DNA of 38,663 nucleotides from Candidatus Campbellbacteria bacterium (GCA_028817035.1 JAPPQH010000003.1:1-38663); one strand, 5' to 3'; shown: positions 8,582 to 16,858, counted from the first letter of the stretch. Numbers and translations: made by a program. Notes: generated by a model not told the origin, from the letters alone.

Positions 8582-8851
8582 TTAACTTTTGATTTTCAAA
8601 TAAATATTATAGTTAAAGAATTCTCTGAGAGTTTGTGCAAACTTTGTTGCCGACTCAAAATTACTCGTCAGAACATATTCTGTGTAATTTTCTTCTTCAA
8701 AAACCTCATCTAAAAAAATATCTTGATCCGATATGTCCTTTATTTCCTCAGTGACAAAATGAAGTAAAAAATCATGCTCCATATTTTGGGATGTATCTTT
8801 GGGGAATATTCGGAGTAAAAATCGCTTGTTGTTCATTTGTTCAATTTCCAT
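8582..8851 (-). CDS. Small acidic hypothetical protein
   Basis: The family is not recognised. The 89-residue protein is acidic in the middle (DISDQDIFLDEVFEEEN) and rich in Phe. It has no membrane segment or recognisable motif. No SD is visible; ATG at 8851 and ATG at 8836 are both possible starts. It is divergent from the controller gene at 8974, so the 122-base gap between them may hold both promoters. Base composition and codon use match neighbouring native genes. Confidence 0.5.
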   Translation of the reverse strand: MEIEQMNNKRFLLRIFPKDTSQNMEHDFLLHFVTEEIKDISDQDIFLDEVFEEENYTEYVLTSNFESATKFAQTLREFFNYNIYLKIKS

Positions 8852-8936
8852 ATATTATTCTTTAATACCATTTTACCCTGTTTTTGATGGGCCAACTTCA
8901 TAAATAACTTTATCCACAATAAATGCTTTTTCATTG

Positions 8937-8973
8937 TTGAGAGCTTATATAATAGAGTATATAATCTATTATA
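8937..8973 (+). promoter_or_regulatory. Promoter with overlapping inverted repeat (probable C-box) for the RM controller gene
   Basis: TTGAGA (8937-8942), a 17-base spacer and TATAAT (8960-8965) place the transcription start almost on the ATG at 8974, so the mRNA should be leaderless or nearly so. A perfect inverted repeat TATAATAGA (8948-8956) / TCTATTATA (8965-8973) with an 8-base spacer overlaps the -10 box and abuts the start codon. Overlapping operators and leaderless mRNAs are known for RM controller proteins such as C.AhdI and C.Esp1396I. Confidence 0.7.
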
Positions 8974-9243
8974 ATGCGTACTCGTAAAGAAGTTGTCGGT
9001 ATAGGAAAAAGAATCAAAACCAAAAGAGAGGAAAAGGGCCTTTCTTTGGAAAAATTAGCGGATAAGGCAAATGTTGCTTTTACCACTATGTTCAAATTAG
9101 AGAGAGGGGAAATAAAAAATCCATCTGTTGCCACGATAATGGATGTAGCTAAAGCTTTGTGCGTAGAACGGGATATTTTAATTGGGGATGATGTTAAAAA
9201 GTTGAAAACGATAACATCTCCAAAAAGAAAATTGAAAAAATAA
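8974..9243 (+). CDS. XRE-family controller (C) protein of the restriction-modification system
   Basis: The 89-residue protein is essentially one helix-turn-helix domain of the XRE/Cro type. The scaffold IKTKREEKGLSLEKLADKAN, the turn VAFTTMFKLERGE and PSVATIMDVAKAL are visible at about residues 13-66, with a basic tail. The size and the position directly before a fused restriction-methylation gene are typical of C proteins, which delay and limit restriction activity after entry into a new host by binding boxes at their own promoter. An inverted repeat overlaps its -10 box. A 12-codon reading frame (9245-9283) bridges this gene and the next; its TGA overlaps the next ATG. Confidence 0.85.
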   Translation: MRTRKEVVGIGKRIKTKREEKGLSLEKLADKANVAFTTMFKLERGEIKNPSVATIMDVAKALCVERDILIGDDVKKLKTITSPKRKLKK

Positions 9244-9279
9244 TATGGCAAAGAATTTTCTAAAAGCAAAATATTTTGT

Positions 9280-11172
9280 ATGACACATATAAATAAACCA
9301 AACGATAGTGAAGTTGATGCTTACACTTATATTAAGGAAGAATTAGAAAGTTTAGGGTGGAACATAAAAAACCCAGCAAAAGTTAGTGTTGGTGAGGTTT
9401 ATAAACAGAATGAAGCATTAAGCAACATAGACATTAAAAGTTGCTTGAATAGAAATAGGCCAGAAGCAATTGTTAAAGTATCAGATAATATATTTTGGAT
9501 TATAGAATCAAAAAGAACCAAGGATGAAATAAATAAAGCTTTAGATGAGGCAAAAAATCAATATGCCAAAAAAATCAACAAGAGTTTATCAATTAGTGCC
9601 CCATTAGTTTCTGGCGTTGCGGGTAATTTAACCGACGGATTTTTAGTTGAAACTCAAATTCTTAAAGATGGCCAATGGAAAACAATTCTTTTTAATGGAA
9701 GGAAAAAAAGAACTCTACTCTCTAGACCACAAGCGAAGTATATCATCAAAACTAAAAATATTGATTATAAAGAATTTCCAGATATACCACAACAAAAATA
9801 TATAAGTGCAGGAGTTGAAATTAATGAGATACTTCATAATTCAGGTATCAATAAAAACAAAAGAGCGAGATTTATTGCGGCCCTAATACTTTCAACATCA
9901 ACCGGAGAAAGGGTGGATTTTGTAAAAGAGAATACAAAGACATTAATAAGAGATATAAATAATTTAATTCAGCAGAAGTTAGACGAGGTTGGCAAATCAA
10001 ATTTCTATGATTTTATTAAATTAGAATTGCCGCCATCTCAAGAAAATCATCATAAATACAGAGAAGCGATTATACAAACATATAATAAATTAGACACACT
10101 TGAGATAAGAAATTCAATGGACTCTGGGAGTGATGTGTTGGGCGAGTTTTATACGACATTCCTAAAGTATGGTAATGGAGCAAAGGAGATTGGTATAGTT
10201 TTGACACCCAGGCATATAACTAAATTTGCAGTTGAAGTGTGTGATATAAATTACAAAGATATAGTGCTAGACCCAGCCTGTGGCACTGGCGGTTTTCTAG
10301 TTTCAAGTTTAGATAAAGTAAGGAGAGAATCAACGGGAGAAAGATTTGAGAATTTCAAAAAATATGGACTTTTTGGTATAGAGCAAGATGATGAAGTTGT
10401 GGCATTAGCACTTGTTAATATGATTTTTAGAGGTGATGGTAGGCATAATATGAGAGAAGGCAATTGTTTCAATAATAATATAACTAATAAAACTGAAGGA
10501 GGCAACCAAACAGCACAATTTGAATCTAGAGATGGTATTAATAATACCAGACCAGCCATTACAAAAGTTTTAATGAATCCGCCTTTTTCTCTAAAAAAAG
10601 AGGATGAAAAAGAAAGCAAATTTATTGATTACGCATTAGATCAACTCAAGGACAAAGGAATACTTTTTGCAATTACTCCAGTTTCTGTTATGACTGAAGG
10701 GAAGAGTGGTTCTAAGTGGAGAAAAAAATTATTAGAAGAAAACACGATACTTTCTGTTGTTACTTTTCCAGATATATTTTATCCGGTTTCTATAATAACC
10801 GTTGGGATTTTTATTAAGAAGGGTGTGCCACATGATTTTGAAAACCAAAATGTATACTTTGCTAGGATTAATGATGATGGTTTCACAAAGAGAAAGGGCA
10901 AGAGAGTGTTTAATGATTCAGTTGAAAATGATTTAGATAAAATAAAAAAAGAATTGGTTGCTTTTATAAAAGATGAAAATATAAGTATAGATAATGTTCC
11001 GGAATTTAAAAAAGTTGCAAAATTGGATAAAGATGATGAAACACATGAGTTAGCACCTGAGGCATATCTTGACACAAAAGTTTTGACTAGAAAGGAGATA
11101 GAGGATGGTGTAGAGGAAATGATACGAGAGTCTGTTGCTTTTAGAATCAGATATAACAAGAAATTTAAGTAG
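9280..11172 (+). CDS. Fused restriction endonuclease-DNA adenine methyltransferase (BcgI A-like, type IIB)
   Basis: This protein modifies adenine in, and probably cleaves beside, a bipartite DNA site when joined to its specificity subunit. The 630 residues contain an N-terminal region resembling the HsdR_N/PD-(D/E)XK nuclease fold, with P61-E62 and E76-S77-K78 spaced as in that motif. The middle and C-terminal part is a gamma-type N6-adenine methyltransferase with motif I LDPACGTGGF near 330-339 and motif IV NPPF near 433-436. No separate HsdR gene is present. Length and two-gene layout match BcgI (A about 637, B about 341 residues). The alternative is an ordinary HsdM with an unrelated N-terminal extension; the ESK motif makes a nuclease more likely. 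Confidence 0.82.
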   Translation: MTHINKPNDSEVDAYTYIKEELESLGWNIKNPAKVSVGEVYKQNEALSNIDIKSCLNRNRPEAIVKVSDNIFWIIESKRTKDEINKALDEAKNQYAKKINKSLSISAPLVSGVAGNLTDGFLVETQILKDGQWKTILFNGRKKRTLLSRPQAKYIIKTKNIDYKEFPDIPQQKYISAGVEINEILHNSGINKNKRARFIAALILSTSTGERVDFVKENTKTLIRDINNLIQQKLDEVGKSNFYDFIKLELPPSQENHHKYREAIIQTYNKLDTLEIRNSMDSGSDVLGEFYTTFLKYGNGAKEIGIVLTPRHITKFAVEVCDINYKDIVLDPACGTGGFLVSSLDKVRRESTGERFENFKKYGLFGIEQDDEVVALALVNMIFRGDGRHNMREGNCFNNNITNKTEGGNQTAQFESRDGINNTRPAITKVLMNPPFSLKKEDEKESKFIDYALDQLKDKGILFAITPVSVMTEGKSGSKWRKKLLEENTILSVVTFPDIFYPVSIITVGIFIKKGVPHDFENQNVYFARINDDGFTKRKGKRVFNDSVENDLDKIKKELVAFIKDENISIDNVPEFKKVAKLDKDDETHELAPEAYLDTKVLTRKEIEDGVEEMIRESVAFRIRYNKKFK

Positions 11173-11173
11173 C

Positions 11174-12127
11174 ATGAAATTTAAGGATTTATTTCATATA
11201 GATTACGGTCAAAAAGAGTACCATGATAAAAGTAATCTAACGGATGGAGATGGAGATAAAATTTTAATTTCTTCAAAGGGTGAGGACGGTGGCATATATG
11301 GTTTTTTTGATATTCCCAGAGATGGCTATAAAGCACCAATAATTACAGTTCCAAGCACTGGCACAATAGGGCAAGCATTTCTTCAACTACGAGATTGTTC
11401 TGTTGATGACAATTGCTTGGTCTTAATACCAAAAGATAAAAACATGTCGGAAGAAGAAATGTATCAAGTGATATATCAAATTAGAAAATTAAAATGGCGT
11501 TTTAAATATGGGCGACAAATAACTCCCGAGAGATTGGGTAATGAAAAATTAAAAATTATTGATACAAATATAGATAAGAAAAAATTAGAAAATCAACTTT
11601 CATTGAAGAAACCGAAAAATATAAAGGTTATTGACCCAAAAAAGTTTGTACATTTTAGAGTTGACCAAATTTGTTTGGTTGAAAAGAAAAAAGCACTTCC
11701 AAAGAATGCAATTAATTTAACAGGCAATATCCCATATGTCACAACATCTTCAAAAAATAATGGAGTTAAGGATTTCACCGATGAAGAAAGTAATTTTCCA
11801 AAAAATAGACTAACGGTTTCATTAAATGGTAGTGTTGGAGAAGTTTTCTTTCAAACCAAGGATTTTATTACAAGCACAGACAACGTTGTTCTTTCATTAT
11901 TGGAAGAAAAGTTCAAGGGAGATATAAAACTATTGTTATTTGTTGGATTTATGATTAAGCGTTATACTTGGGGATTTTCGTGGAGTAGAAAATTATCTAA
12001 GAAAAAACTAGAAAAATTAATAATAAATCTACCAGTAAATGATAAAAATGAGCTTGACTTAAAATATATACATTCTATTGCAGACAATAGTTTGGGAATA
12101 ACTGAATTGAAGGAGTATATAAAATGA
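11174..12127 (+). CDS. DNA specificity subunit of the type IIB/type I-like system (BcgI B-like)
   Basis: This subunit recognises the DNA target of the RM complex. The start at 11174 lies one base after the stop of the methyltransferase; an earlier in-frame start at 11135 would overlap it by 38 bases. The 317-residue protein shows two similar halves. Each opens with a KF..F motif (MKFKDLFHIDYG at 1, KKFVHFRVDQI near 155), followed by a target-recognition segment with a G(T/S)(I/V)G motif (TGTIGQAF, NGSVGEVFF), a D(N/D)(N/C) segment and a helix. Two target-recognition domains fit a bipartite site. The size matches the BcgI B subunit. Confidence 0.82.
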   Translation: MKFKDLFHIDYGQKEYHDKSNLTDGDGDKILISSKGEDGGIYGFFDIPRDGYKAPIITVPSTGTIGQAFLQLRDCSVDDNCLVLIPKDKNMSEEEMYQVIYQIRKLKWRFKYGRQITPERLGNEKLKIIDTNIDKKKLENQLSLKKPKNIKVIDPKKFVHFRVDQICLVEKKKALPKNAINLTGNIPYVTTSSKNNGVKDFTDEESNFPKNRLTVSLNGSVGEVFFQTKDFITSTDNVVLSLLEEKFKGDIKLLLFVGFMIKRYTWGFSWSRKLSKKKLEKLIINLPVNDKNELDLKYIHSIADNSLGITELKEYIK

Positions 12128-12143
12128 TTTTGTAATAACCCCC

Positions 12144-12184
12144 CAACAAAAAACCCCTGCGTGTAGGCGGACCTACAGCAAGGG
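12144..12184 (-). terminator. Minus-strand intrinsic terminator, copy 1
   Basis: Read on the minus strand, an imperfect GC-rich hairpin (12184-12154) is followed by a U-run (TTTTTTG). It lies directly after the hydrolase gene. A near-identical copy stands at 13151-13190 on the other side of that gene, so this roughly 43-bp sequence is also a direct repeat. Confidence 0.8.
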
Positions 12185-12190
12185 CTATCC

Positions 12191-13108
12191 CTACCTTCTG
12201 TGCAGTTTTAAATCTGGTAATGATTCTTTATTTTTTACAAATCGGTCAAACCAATTTATTGCTTCGTTTATTGAGGCGGCTTTGTTGGTGGTTAGTGAGT
12301 GATTATCGCCTTCATAAATAATTGTTTTATATGGGATTTTTTCTTTATACAATAATTCACTCACTTTTAAAGTATCAAGAACACTAACCTTCCAATCCGC
12401 TGTCCCGTGCATCATCAGAATTGGTGTCTTTTTGTATAATTTATCTATCCAGAAAACCACCGAGCGTTTTTTGTATTCTTCTTTAGAACCACCAAATATT
12501 TCTTTATATAACTCTTTGAGTTCAGGGCGATTTTTCACTTGGTTAAATAGATTTACCACGGCGGCTTGAACAACTATTGCCCGAATCCATTTCACGCGAG
12601 CAAGTGCAAGATAGCACACCATTCCCCCACGACTTGCACCAAACATCCCAACTCTACTTGCATCTGCTCGCGAATACTTTTTCAAAATTTTATGTAAAAC
12701 AAGAACATCTTCTATCTCGCTACCACCATGATATTCTGTTCCTTCACCGCCTTCATTTCCCGAGTATTGACTGGCGATGACGATATAGCCAGCCTTTGCA
12801 AAAGCTGCAATTGATCCAAGAAAGAGCGTGAAAGGTTTTATTTCACCACATGGACCGTGTGTACCCCAGGCACGATTTCCCCCACGATTCCAAATAATGC
12901 AAGGAAGATTCTTGCCCCTTTTGGGTTCAGCAATGTAACCAACAACCTTATGCCCTTGAGATTTATAGACGATTCTATATGCAAAAATTTCCTTGCCATT
13001 TTGAATAGCCCTATCTTTTACTGTCTTATTAAGGTTAGATAAAATTTCTCCTGTTGCAGTAATGGGCTTGACTTCTAAAATTAACGGAATTGATTTTAGT
13101 TTATTCAT
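12191..13108 (-). CDS. Alpha/beta hydrolase, S9 peptidase / dienelactone hydrolase-like
   Basis: This is a serine hydrolase of unknown substrate. The about 305-residue protein has a canonical catalytic triad layout: nucleophile elbow GASRGG, acid HGTADWKV and base GDNHSL. WNRGGNRAWG is a probable oxyanion-side loop. It has no signal peptide, so it is probably cytoplasmic. ATG 13108 is used as start; a GTG at 13117 would add three residues, and no SD is visible for either. The gene is bracketed by two copies of the same minus-strand terminator, so it forms a small unit that ends at copy 1 while the upstream tmRNA ends at copy 2. Confidence 0.88.
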   Translation of the reverse strand: MNKLKSIPLILEVKPITATGEILSNLNKTVKDRAIQNGKEIFAYRIVYKSQGHKVVGYIAEPKRGKNLPCIIWNRGGNRAWGTHGPCGEIKPFTLFLGSIAAFAKAGYIVIASQYSGNEGGEGTEYHGGSEIEDVLVLHKILKKYSRADASRVGMFGASRGGMVCYLALARVKWIRAIVVQAAVVNLFNQVKNRPELKELYKEIFGGSKEEYKKRSVVFWIDKLYKKTPILMMHGTADWKVSVLDTLKVSELLYKEKIPYKTIIYEGDNHSLTTNKAASINEAINWFDRFVKNKESLPDLKLHRR

Positions 13109-13150
13109 ACAATTCACTATACCCTATTTTTCTGAAAAAATCAATACCCC

Positions 13151-13190
13151 CAACAAAAAACCCCTGCATGTAGGCGGACCTACAGCAGGA
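13151..13190 (-). terminator. Minus-strand intrinsic terminator, copy 2 (tmRNA terminator)
   Basis: On the minus strand the stem CCTGCTGTAGG / CCTACATGCAGG is followed by GGTTTTTTG. It sits 23 bases downstream of the mature tmRNA 3' end and repeats the sequence at 12144-12184. Confidence 0.88.
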
Positions 13191-13212
13191 GTAATTATTG
13201 CGAGTGTGTTTT

Positions 13213-13554
13213 TGGTGGAGGTGGGGAGAATCGAACTCCCGTCTACAAGTGTTTGTCTATACCGTTCTACGCAGGTAGTCGCCTATGAACCCCTGAGAAG
13301 CGCAGACGACAGCGTTTATCTCAGGTTTTTCCCTTTGTTGCTTGATTTGCGATCAAGGGAGAAATCGCAAATGCAGATCTGCGAATGTGACGCCACTACG
13401 ACCTAGCAGATCAGTCAGTCGTGATGACGGCTTACTTAAGCGTAAGCAGGTGTAAGTTTATTTGCACTTACTTTGTTTCCGATGTTTTAAGAGAGTTCGG
13501 AGATCTCTCTACGCAAAGTATAAATTCACACTTATATCGAAACCGATCACCCCC
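13213..13554 (-). ncRNA. ssrA: Transfer-messenger RNA (tmRNA), 342 nt
   Basis: tmRNA rescues stalled ribosomes together with SmpB and tags the nascent peptide for proteolysis. The 5' end GGGGGUG (13554-13548) pairs with CACCUCC before the encoded ACCA 3' end (13216-13213). The T-arm GGGAGTTCGATTCTCCC and the 5' half GGTTTCGA are typical. The tag frame begins at GCA (13465) and reads A-N-K-L-T-P-A-Y-A before TAA (13438-13436), which lies in a GCTTAC/GTAAGC hairpin. smpB lies immediately upstream on the same strand. The tag ends in AYA instead of the well-known LAA. It is a one-piece, non-permuted molecule. Confidence 0.95.
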
Positions 13555-13556
13555 AC

Positions 13557-13590
13557 AGAGCGCATACCGGGTGGGGTAGGTATACGCTCT
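13557..13590 (-). other. Processing-type hairpin between smpB and tmRNA
   Basis: A 12-bp stem (13590-13579 with 13568-13557, one G-U pair) and a 10-base loop end exactly 2 bases before the mature 5' end of the tmRNA and overlap the smpB stop codon. This layout suggests that tmRNA is cut out of a joint smpB-ssrA transcript at this stem, probably by a double-strand-specific or end-processing RNase. It could also stop ribosomes or protect the smpB mRNA 3' end. Confidence 0.65.
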
Positions 13591-14044
13591 ACGGGAGAGA
13601 CCCGCTGTTTTTGATTGTTCGGCGTGCTTCTCTTTCGCTATCTCTTTTCTTTATTATCTCTCGTTTATCTTTTCCTTTTTTTCTACGAACAATGCCTATT
13701 TCCACCTTTATAAGTGCACCTTTACTATACACGGAAATAATAATTGAAGTCAACCCTTTTGTCTTTTCTGCTTCCAAAAGCTTTAATATCTCGGGTTTTT
13801 TGAGCAAAAGCCTTCTTGTGCGACTGGGGTTGTGCGATTTTGGGGCATTTGATTTTTGAAAGGGGGGTATGTTTAGCGAGACGACAAAAGCCTCCCCACC
13901 GCGAACAAGACATCTCGCGTTTTTTAGGGAACCCATGCCCTTTTTGATTGCTTTTACCTCAAACCCCCTCAGTTCAATTCCAGCTTCAATACTTTCAAGC
14001 ACTTCATAATCAAAAAGAGTTTTTTTATCTTTAAGATAAACCAT
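13589..14044 (-). CDS. smpB: SsrA-binding protein SmpB
   Basis: SmpB delivers tmRNA to stalled ribosomes in trans-translation. The 151-residue protein has the normal length and shows the family signatures YEVLESIEAGIELRGFEVKAI, GSLKNARCLV, SHNPSRTRRLLL and the C-terminal basic tail with GKDKREIIKKRDSEREARR, which enters the decoding centre. It lies directly upstream of ssrA on the same strand; its TAG overlaps the processing hairpin in front of the tmRNA, so the two are probably one transcription unit. Low SD signal before the ATG, as in other core genes here. Confidence 0.97.
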   Translation of the reverse strand: MVYLKDKKTLFDYEVLESIEAGIELRGFEVKAIKKGMGSLKNARCLVRGGEAFVVSLNIPPFQKSNAPKSHNPSRTRRLLLKKPEILKLLEAEKTKGLTSIIISVYSKGALIKVEIGIVRRKKGKDKREIIKKRDSEREARRTIKNSGSLP

Positions 14045-14111
14045 AATTTTCTCTATATTGTGGTATTTATATTATAAACAAAATGCCCAAATCTACCAAT
14101 TTATTTGTCTA

Positions 14112-14140
14112 TTGATAATAAAAGGTCTTATGGGTATAAT
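14112..14140 (+). promoter_or_regulatory. Promoter of ftsH
   Basis: TTGATA (14112-14117), exactly 17 bases, TATAAT (14135-14140), placed 30 bases before the ftsH ATG. Confidence 0.75.
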
Positions 14141-14170
14141 GTAGGTACAATAAACTATTAAACGACAAAA

Positions 14171-16042
14171 ATGAATAATAGAAATATACAGAAAAACAAC
14201 AAGCAAAAAGCGCCAAAAAGTTTTTTTAGGCAGTTTGTTTTGTCTGTTTTGATACTTATTATCTTCGCGAGTGCGTATGGTTTGTTTAAGTCGGAGGCGG
14301 TAGAGATAAAAGAGATAGGAATTTCAAATTTGGTTGTTGCGATTGAGGCGGGGGAGATAAATTCAATAGTTGTAAAAGGTGAGACGGTTGAGGTTGTTTA
14401 TAGCAACGGAGATAAGGGTTCGCTTAAAAAAGAAAGCGGAGCGCCAATCACACAAACACTCACCAACTACGGATTGTCCTCAGAGGCGATTCGCTCTGTT
14501 GCGATTGAGGTTGAAAATGAGAGGGGTTTTGCGTATTGGCTGACAGTCATCATTCCGTTTTTATTGCCACTACTCATATTCATCGTGCTCCTTTGGATAT
14601 TGCTCGGTCAGTTCAAAAACACCGGCTCACAGGCATTTAATTTTGGAAAATCAAGGGCAAGGGTTCTCAGCCCTGATGATCCGTCAAGGCGCATAACATT
14701 TAAAGATGTCGCTGGTGTTGAAGAGGCAAAAGAGGAGTTGGGGGAGTTTGTAGATTTTTTGAAAAATCCCAGAAAATATAAAAAGATGGGCGCAAAGGTT
14801 CCCAAGGGTCTTTTGCTGACTGGTTCACCGGGGACAGGAAAAACACTCCTTGCAAAAGCAGTTGCTGGCGAGGCTAAGGTTTCATTTTTCACAATCTCTG
14901 GCTCAGAGTTTGTGGAGATGTTTGTTGGTGTCGGTGCGAGCAGGGTTCGCGACTTGTTCAGAAACGCCAAAAAGCATTCTCCGTCTGTCATATTCATAGA
15001 TGAAATAGATGCTGTTGGTAGAACGAGAGGAACAGGAGTGGGTGGAGGTAATGATGAGAGGGAACAGACGCTGAATCAAATTCTCGTTGAGATGGACGGT
15101 TTTGAAAGTAGGGATAATGTGATAGTCATAGCGGCAACCAATCGCCCTGATGTCCTTGACCACGCACTTTTAAGACCAGGTCGTTTTGACAGGCGCTTGG
15201 TTATTGATGTGCCTGATAAGTTGGAGAGGATGGCGATACTGAAAATACACGCAAGAGGAAAACCGATGGATAAAAATGTTAACTTTGATTCAATAGCCGC
15301 AAAGACACCAGGTTTTTCTGGCGCTGATTTGTACTCAGTTGTAAATGAAGCGGCTATATTAGCAGCGCGAAAGGGAAACAAGGCTTTGTCCCAAAAAGAT
15401 TTTGCTGATTCTGTTGAAAAAGTCGCACTTGGTCCAGAAAAAAAGACACGCATATTGACCGACCACGAAAAAAGGAGGATAGCGTTTCACGAAGGGGGCC
15501 ACGCACTTTTGGCGTCAGTCCTTCCTTATGCAGATCCAGTTCAAAAGATTTCTATAATTTCAAGAGGTCATGCGCTTGGTTATGTTCTTAGCACACCTGA
15601 CAAGGATTACAGGTTGCGCACAAAACAAAAGTTTCTTGATGATATGGTGATGGCAATGGGGGGTTATGCTGCAGAACAAATTGTGTTTGGTGATGTCAGC
15701 ACTGGTCCAAGTAGCGACCTTGAAAAAGTAACGCAGATAGCAAGAAACATGGTGACAAATTGGGGGATGTCTGAGAAAATTGGACCAACCATTGTTTCCA
15801 ATTCAAAATACAACACTCAACGCGGTGGAAATTCTAACGAAACCCAAAAAATGATAGACAGAGAGGTTCAGGCGATAGTTAAAAACACTCTGAAAAAAGC
15901 GACTATGTATTTAAAGAAGTATAGGAAGGCGCTTAATGCATTGGCAGAGAAACTTTTACAAGTGGAGACAATGGAAAGAAATGAGTTTGAAAAATTGATT
16001 ACATCACAGGGGGTTAAAATACAAAACGCTTTGGGCAGGTAA
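14171..16042 (+). CDS. ftsH: ATP-dependent zinc metalloprotease FtsH
   Basis: FtsH is a membrane-anchored hexameric AAA+ protease that degrades damaged membrane proteins and regulators. The 623-residue protein has two membrane segments (about 20-40 and 117-140) bracketing a small extracytoplasmic domain. The AAA domain carries Walker [10 protein letters not shown] near 217-225, Walker [12 protein letters not shown] and the second region of homology with arginine fingers (RPGRFDRR). The zinc site HEGGH begins near residue 440, with a downstream [10 protein letters not shown] segment supplying the third ligand. Walker A has Ser for the more common Pro after Gly. It has its own consensus promoter and is divergent from smpB. 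Confidence 0.97.
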   Translation: MNNRNIQKNNKQKAPKSFFRQFVLSVLILIIFASAYGLFKSEAVEIKEIGISNLVVAIEAGEINSIVVKGETVEVVYSNGDKGSLKKESGAPITQTLTNYGLSSEAIRSVAIEVENERGFAYWLTVIIPFLLPLLIFIVLLWILLGQFKNTGSQAFNFGKSRARVLSPDDPSRRITFKDVAGVEEAKEELGEFVDFLKNPRKYKKMGAKVPKGLLLTGSPGTGKTLLAKAVAGEAKVSFFTISGSEFVEMFVGVGASRVRDLFRNAKKHSPSVIFIDEIDAVGRTRGTGVGGGNDEREQTLNQILVEMDGFESRDNVIVIAATNRPDVLDHALLRPGRFDRRLVIDVPDKLERMAILKIHARGKPMDKNVNFDSIAAKTPGFSGADLYSVVNEAAILAARKGNKALSQKDFADSVEKVALGPEKKTRILTDHEKRRIAFHEGGHALLASVLPYADPVQKISIISRGHALGYVLSTPDKDYRLRTKQKFLDDMVMAMGGYAAEQIVFGDVSTGPSSDLEKVTQIARNMVTNWGMSEKIGPTIVSNSKYNTQRGGNSNETQKMIDREVQAIVKNTLKKATMYLKKYRKALNALAEKLLQVETMERNEFEKLITSQGVKIQNALGR

Positions 16043-16052
16043 ACAAAAAAAT

Positions 16053-16072
16053 GGAACCCCGTTAGGGGTTCC
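16053..16072 (-). terminator. Terminator hairpin between ftsH and the coiled-coil gene
   Basis: A perfect 8-bp stem (GGAACCCC/GGGGTTCC, loop GTTA). The A-run before it (16044-16051) gives a U-run on the minus strand, so it mainly ends the minus-strand gene at 16081; it may also end ftsH. Confidence 0.8.
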
Positions 16073-16080
16073 ACATATGC

Positions 16081-16755
16081 TCAATTAGAGCTTACTTCAG
16101 GAACATCGGAGGTTGGTGGTGACTGTTGCGCGACATCACGTGCCGCATTAATCCGCCCAACAACCATATACATATCCGACATTATGCCACCGACTTTCTC
16201 CACCACCTTTTCTATCTCCCTTTCAAGTTGCTGGAGTTTCTTGCGATGATCTTTCGTGTCCTTGCCCTCCTTTTTCAATTCCACGACTTCGTCCTCCAAA
16301 AACTCGATTTCTTGTGCCAATGCCATCTCTTCTTCTGCAAGAGCATCAAACTCCCCAACCCTCTCAATCAGTTCGCTGAGTAGCGCTCGTGACACGGGGT
16401 TTGAGACCGTCTCTTGCAAAACAAGCATAACTCCATTTCTGACTTCTTCTTCCAAGAATTCGTCATATAGATAGGGCACAGAGTCTGTCATACAAAACAG
16501 ACCAGTAGAGATAGGGTTGGCATCCGATTGCGGCGCAGGTGCAGGAGCAGGAGCAGGAACAGGAGTGGCGGACTCGCCAACCCCCAAACTCACAGTCTCA
16601 TGCCTCTGAGAACCTTTCTGGTTAGACGCTTTGTCGGGATCTATCACAAAGAAAACGACAAGCAAAACCAGGGGGCAGACAAACAAGACGAGGAACTCGT
16701 CCTGACGACTTTCCAAGACCTCTGCCACCTTTTTCATATCCATAAACTTTGACAT
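16081..16755 (-). CDS. Single-pass membrane protein with Pro-Ala linker and coiled coil
   Basis: The family is not recognised. The 224-residue protein has a cytoplasmic N-terminus, one membrane helix at about residues 21-38 (FLVLFVCPLVLLVVFFV), a Pro/Ala repeat linker at about 65-75 and a long acidic/basic coiled coil at about 120-190 (EEEMALAQEIEFLEDEV, then KKLQQLEREIEKVVEKV). The start is supported by AAAGGAGGTGTGAG before the ATG. It has its own promoter, leader stem and terminator. A spacer-plus-coiled-coil protein anchored in the membrane could be an envelope scaffold; this is inference. Confidence 0.75.
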   Translation of the reverse strand: MSKFMDMKKVAEVLESRQDEFLVLFVCPLVLLVVFFVIDPDKASNQKGSQRHETVSLGVGESATPVPAPAPAPAPQSDANPISTGLFCMTDSVPYLYDEFLEEEVRNGVMLVLQETVSNPVSRALLSELIERVGEFDALAEEEMALAQEIEFLEDEVVELKKEGKDTKDHRKKLQQLEREIEKVVEKVGGIMSDMYMVVGRINAARDVAQQSPPTSDVPEVSSN

Positions 16756-16778
16756 CTCACACCTCCTTTTTCAGGACA

Positions 16779-16845
16779 TTTGTTCGGTGGTTTCTTCAAA
16801 GAACAAACCTTATATTATTATACTACAATATGGAAAAATAAGCAA
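16779..16845 (-). promoter_or_regulatory. Promoter and leader stem for the coiled-coil membrane protein
   Basis: On the minus strand TTGCTT (16845-16840), 17 bases, then TATAAT (16822-16817). The leader contains TTTGTTC and GAACAAA, which can pair, before the GGAGG SD. Confidence 0.65.
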
Positions 16846-16858
16846 GTCCAAACACCTC

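Noticed and set aside
9280-12127. Classical three-subunit type I RM system (hsdM/hsdS with hsdR missing)
   Set aside because: The methylase has a nuclease-like N-terminal extension and the gene sizes match BcgI; no hsdR remnant is seen.
13062-13406. 114-residue plus-strand open frame
   Set aside because: It crosses the hydrolase start, the terminator and the 3' half of the tmRNA; it is antisense to established features and has no SD.
16528-16752. Arginine-rich plus-strand frame
   Set aside because: It is the complement of the Pro-Ala repeat coding part of the minus-strand membrane protein.
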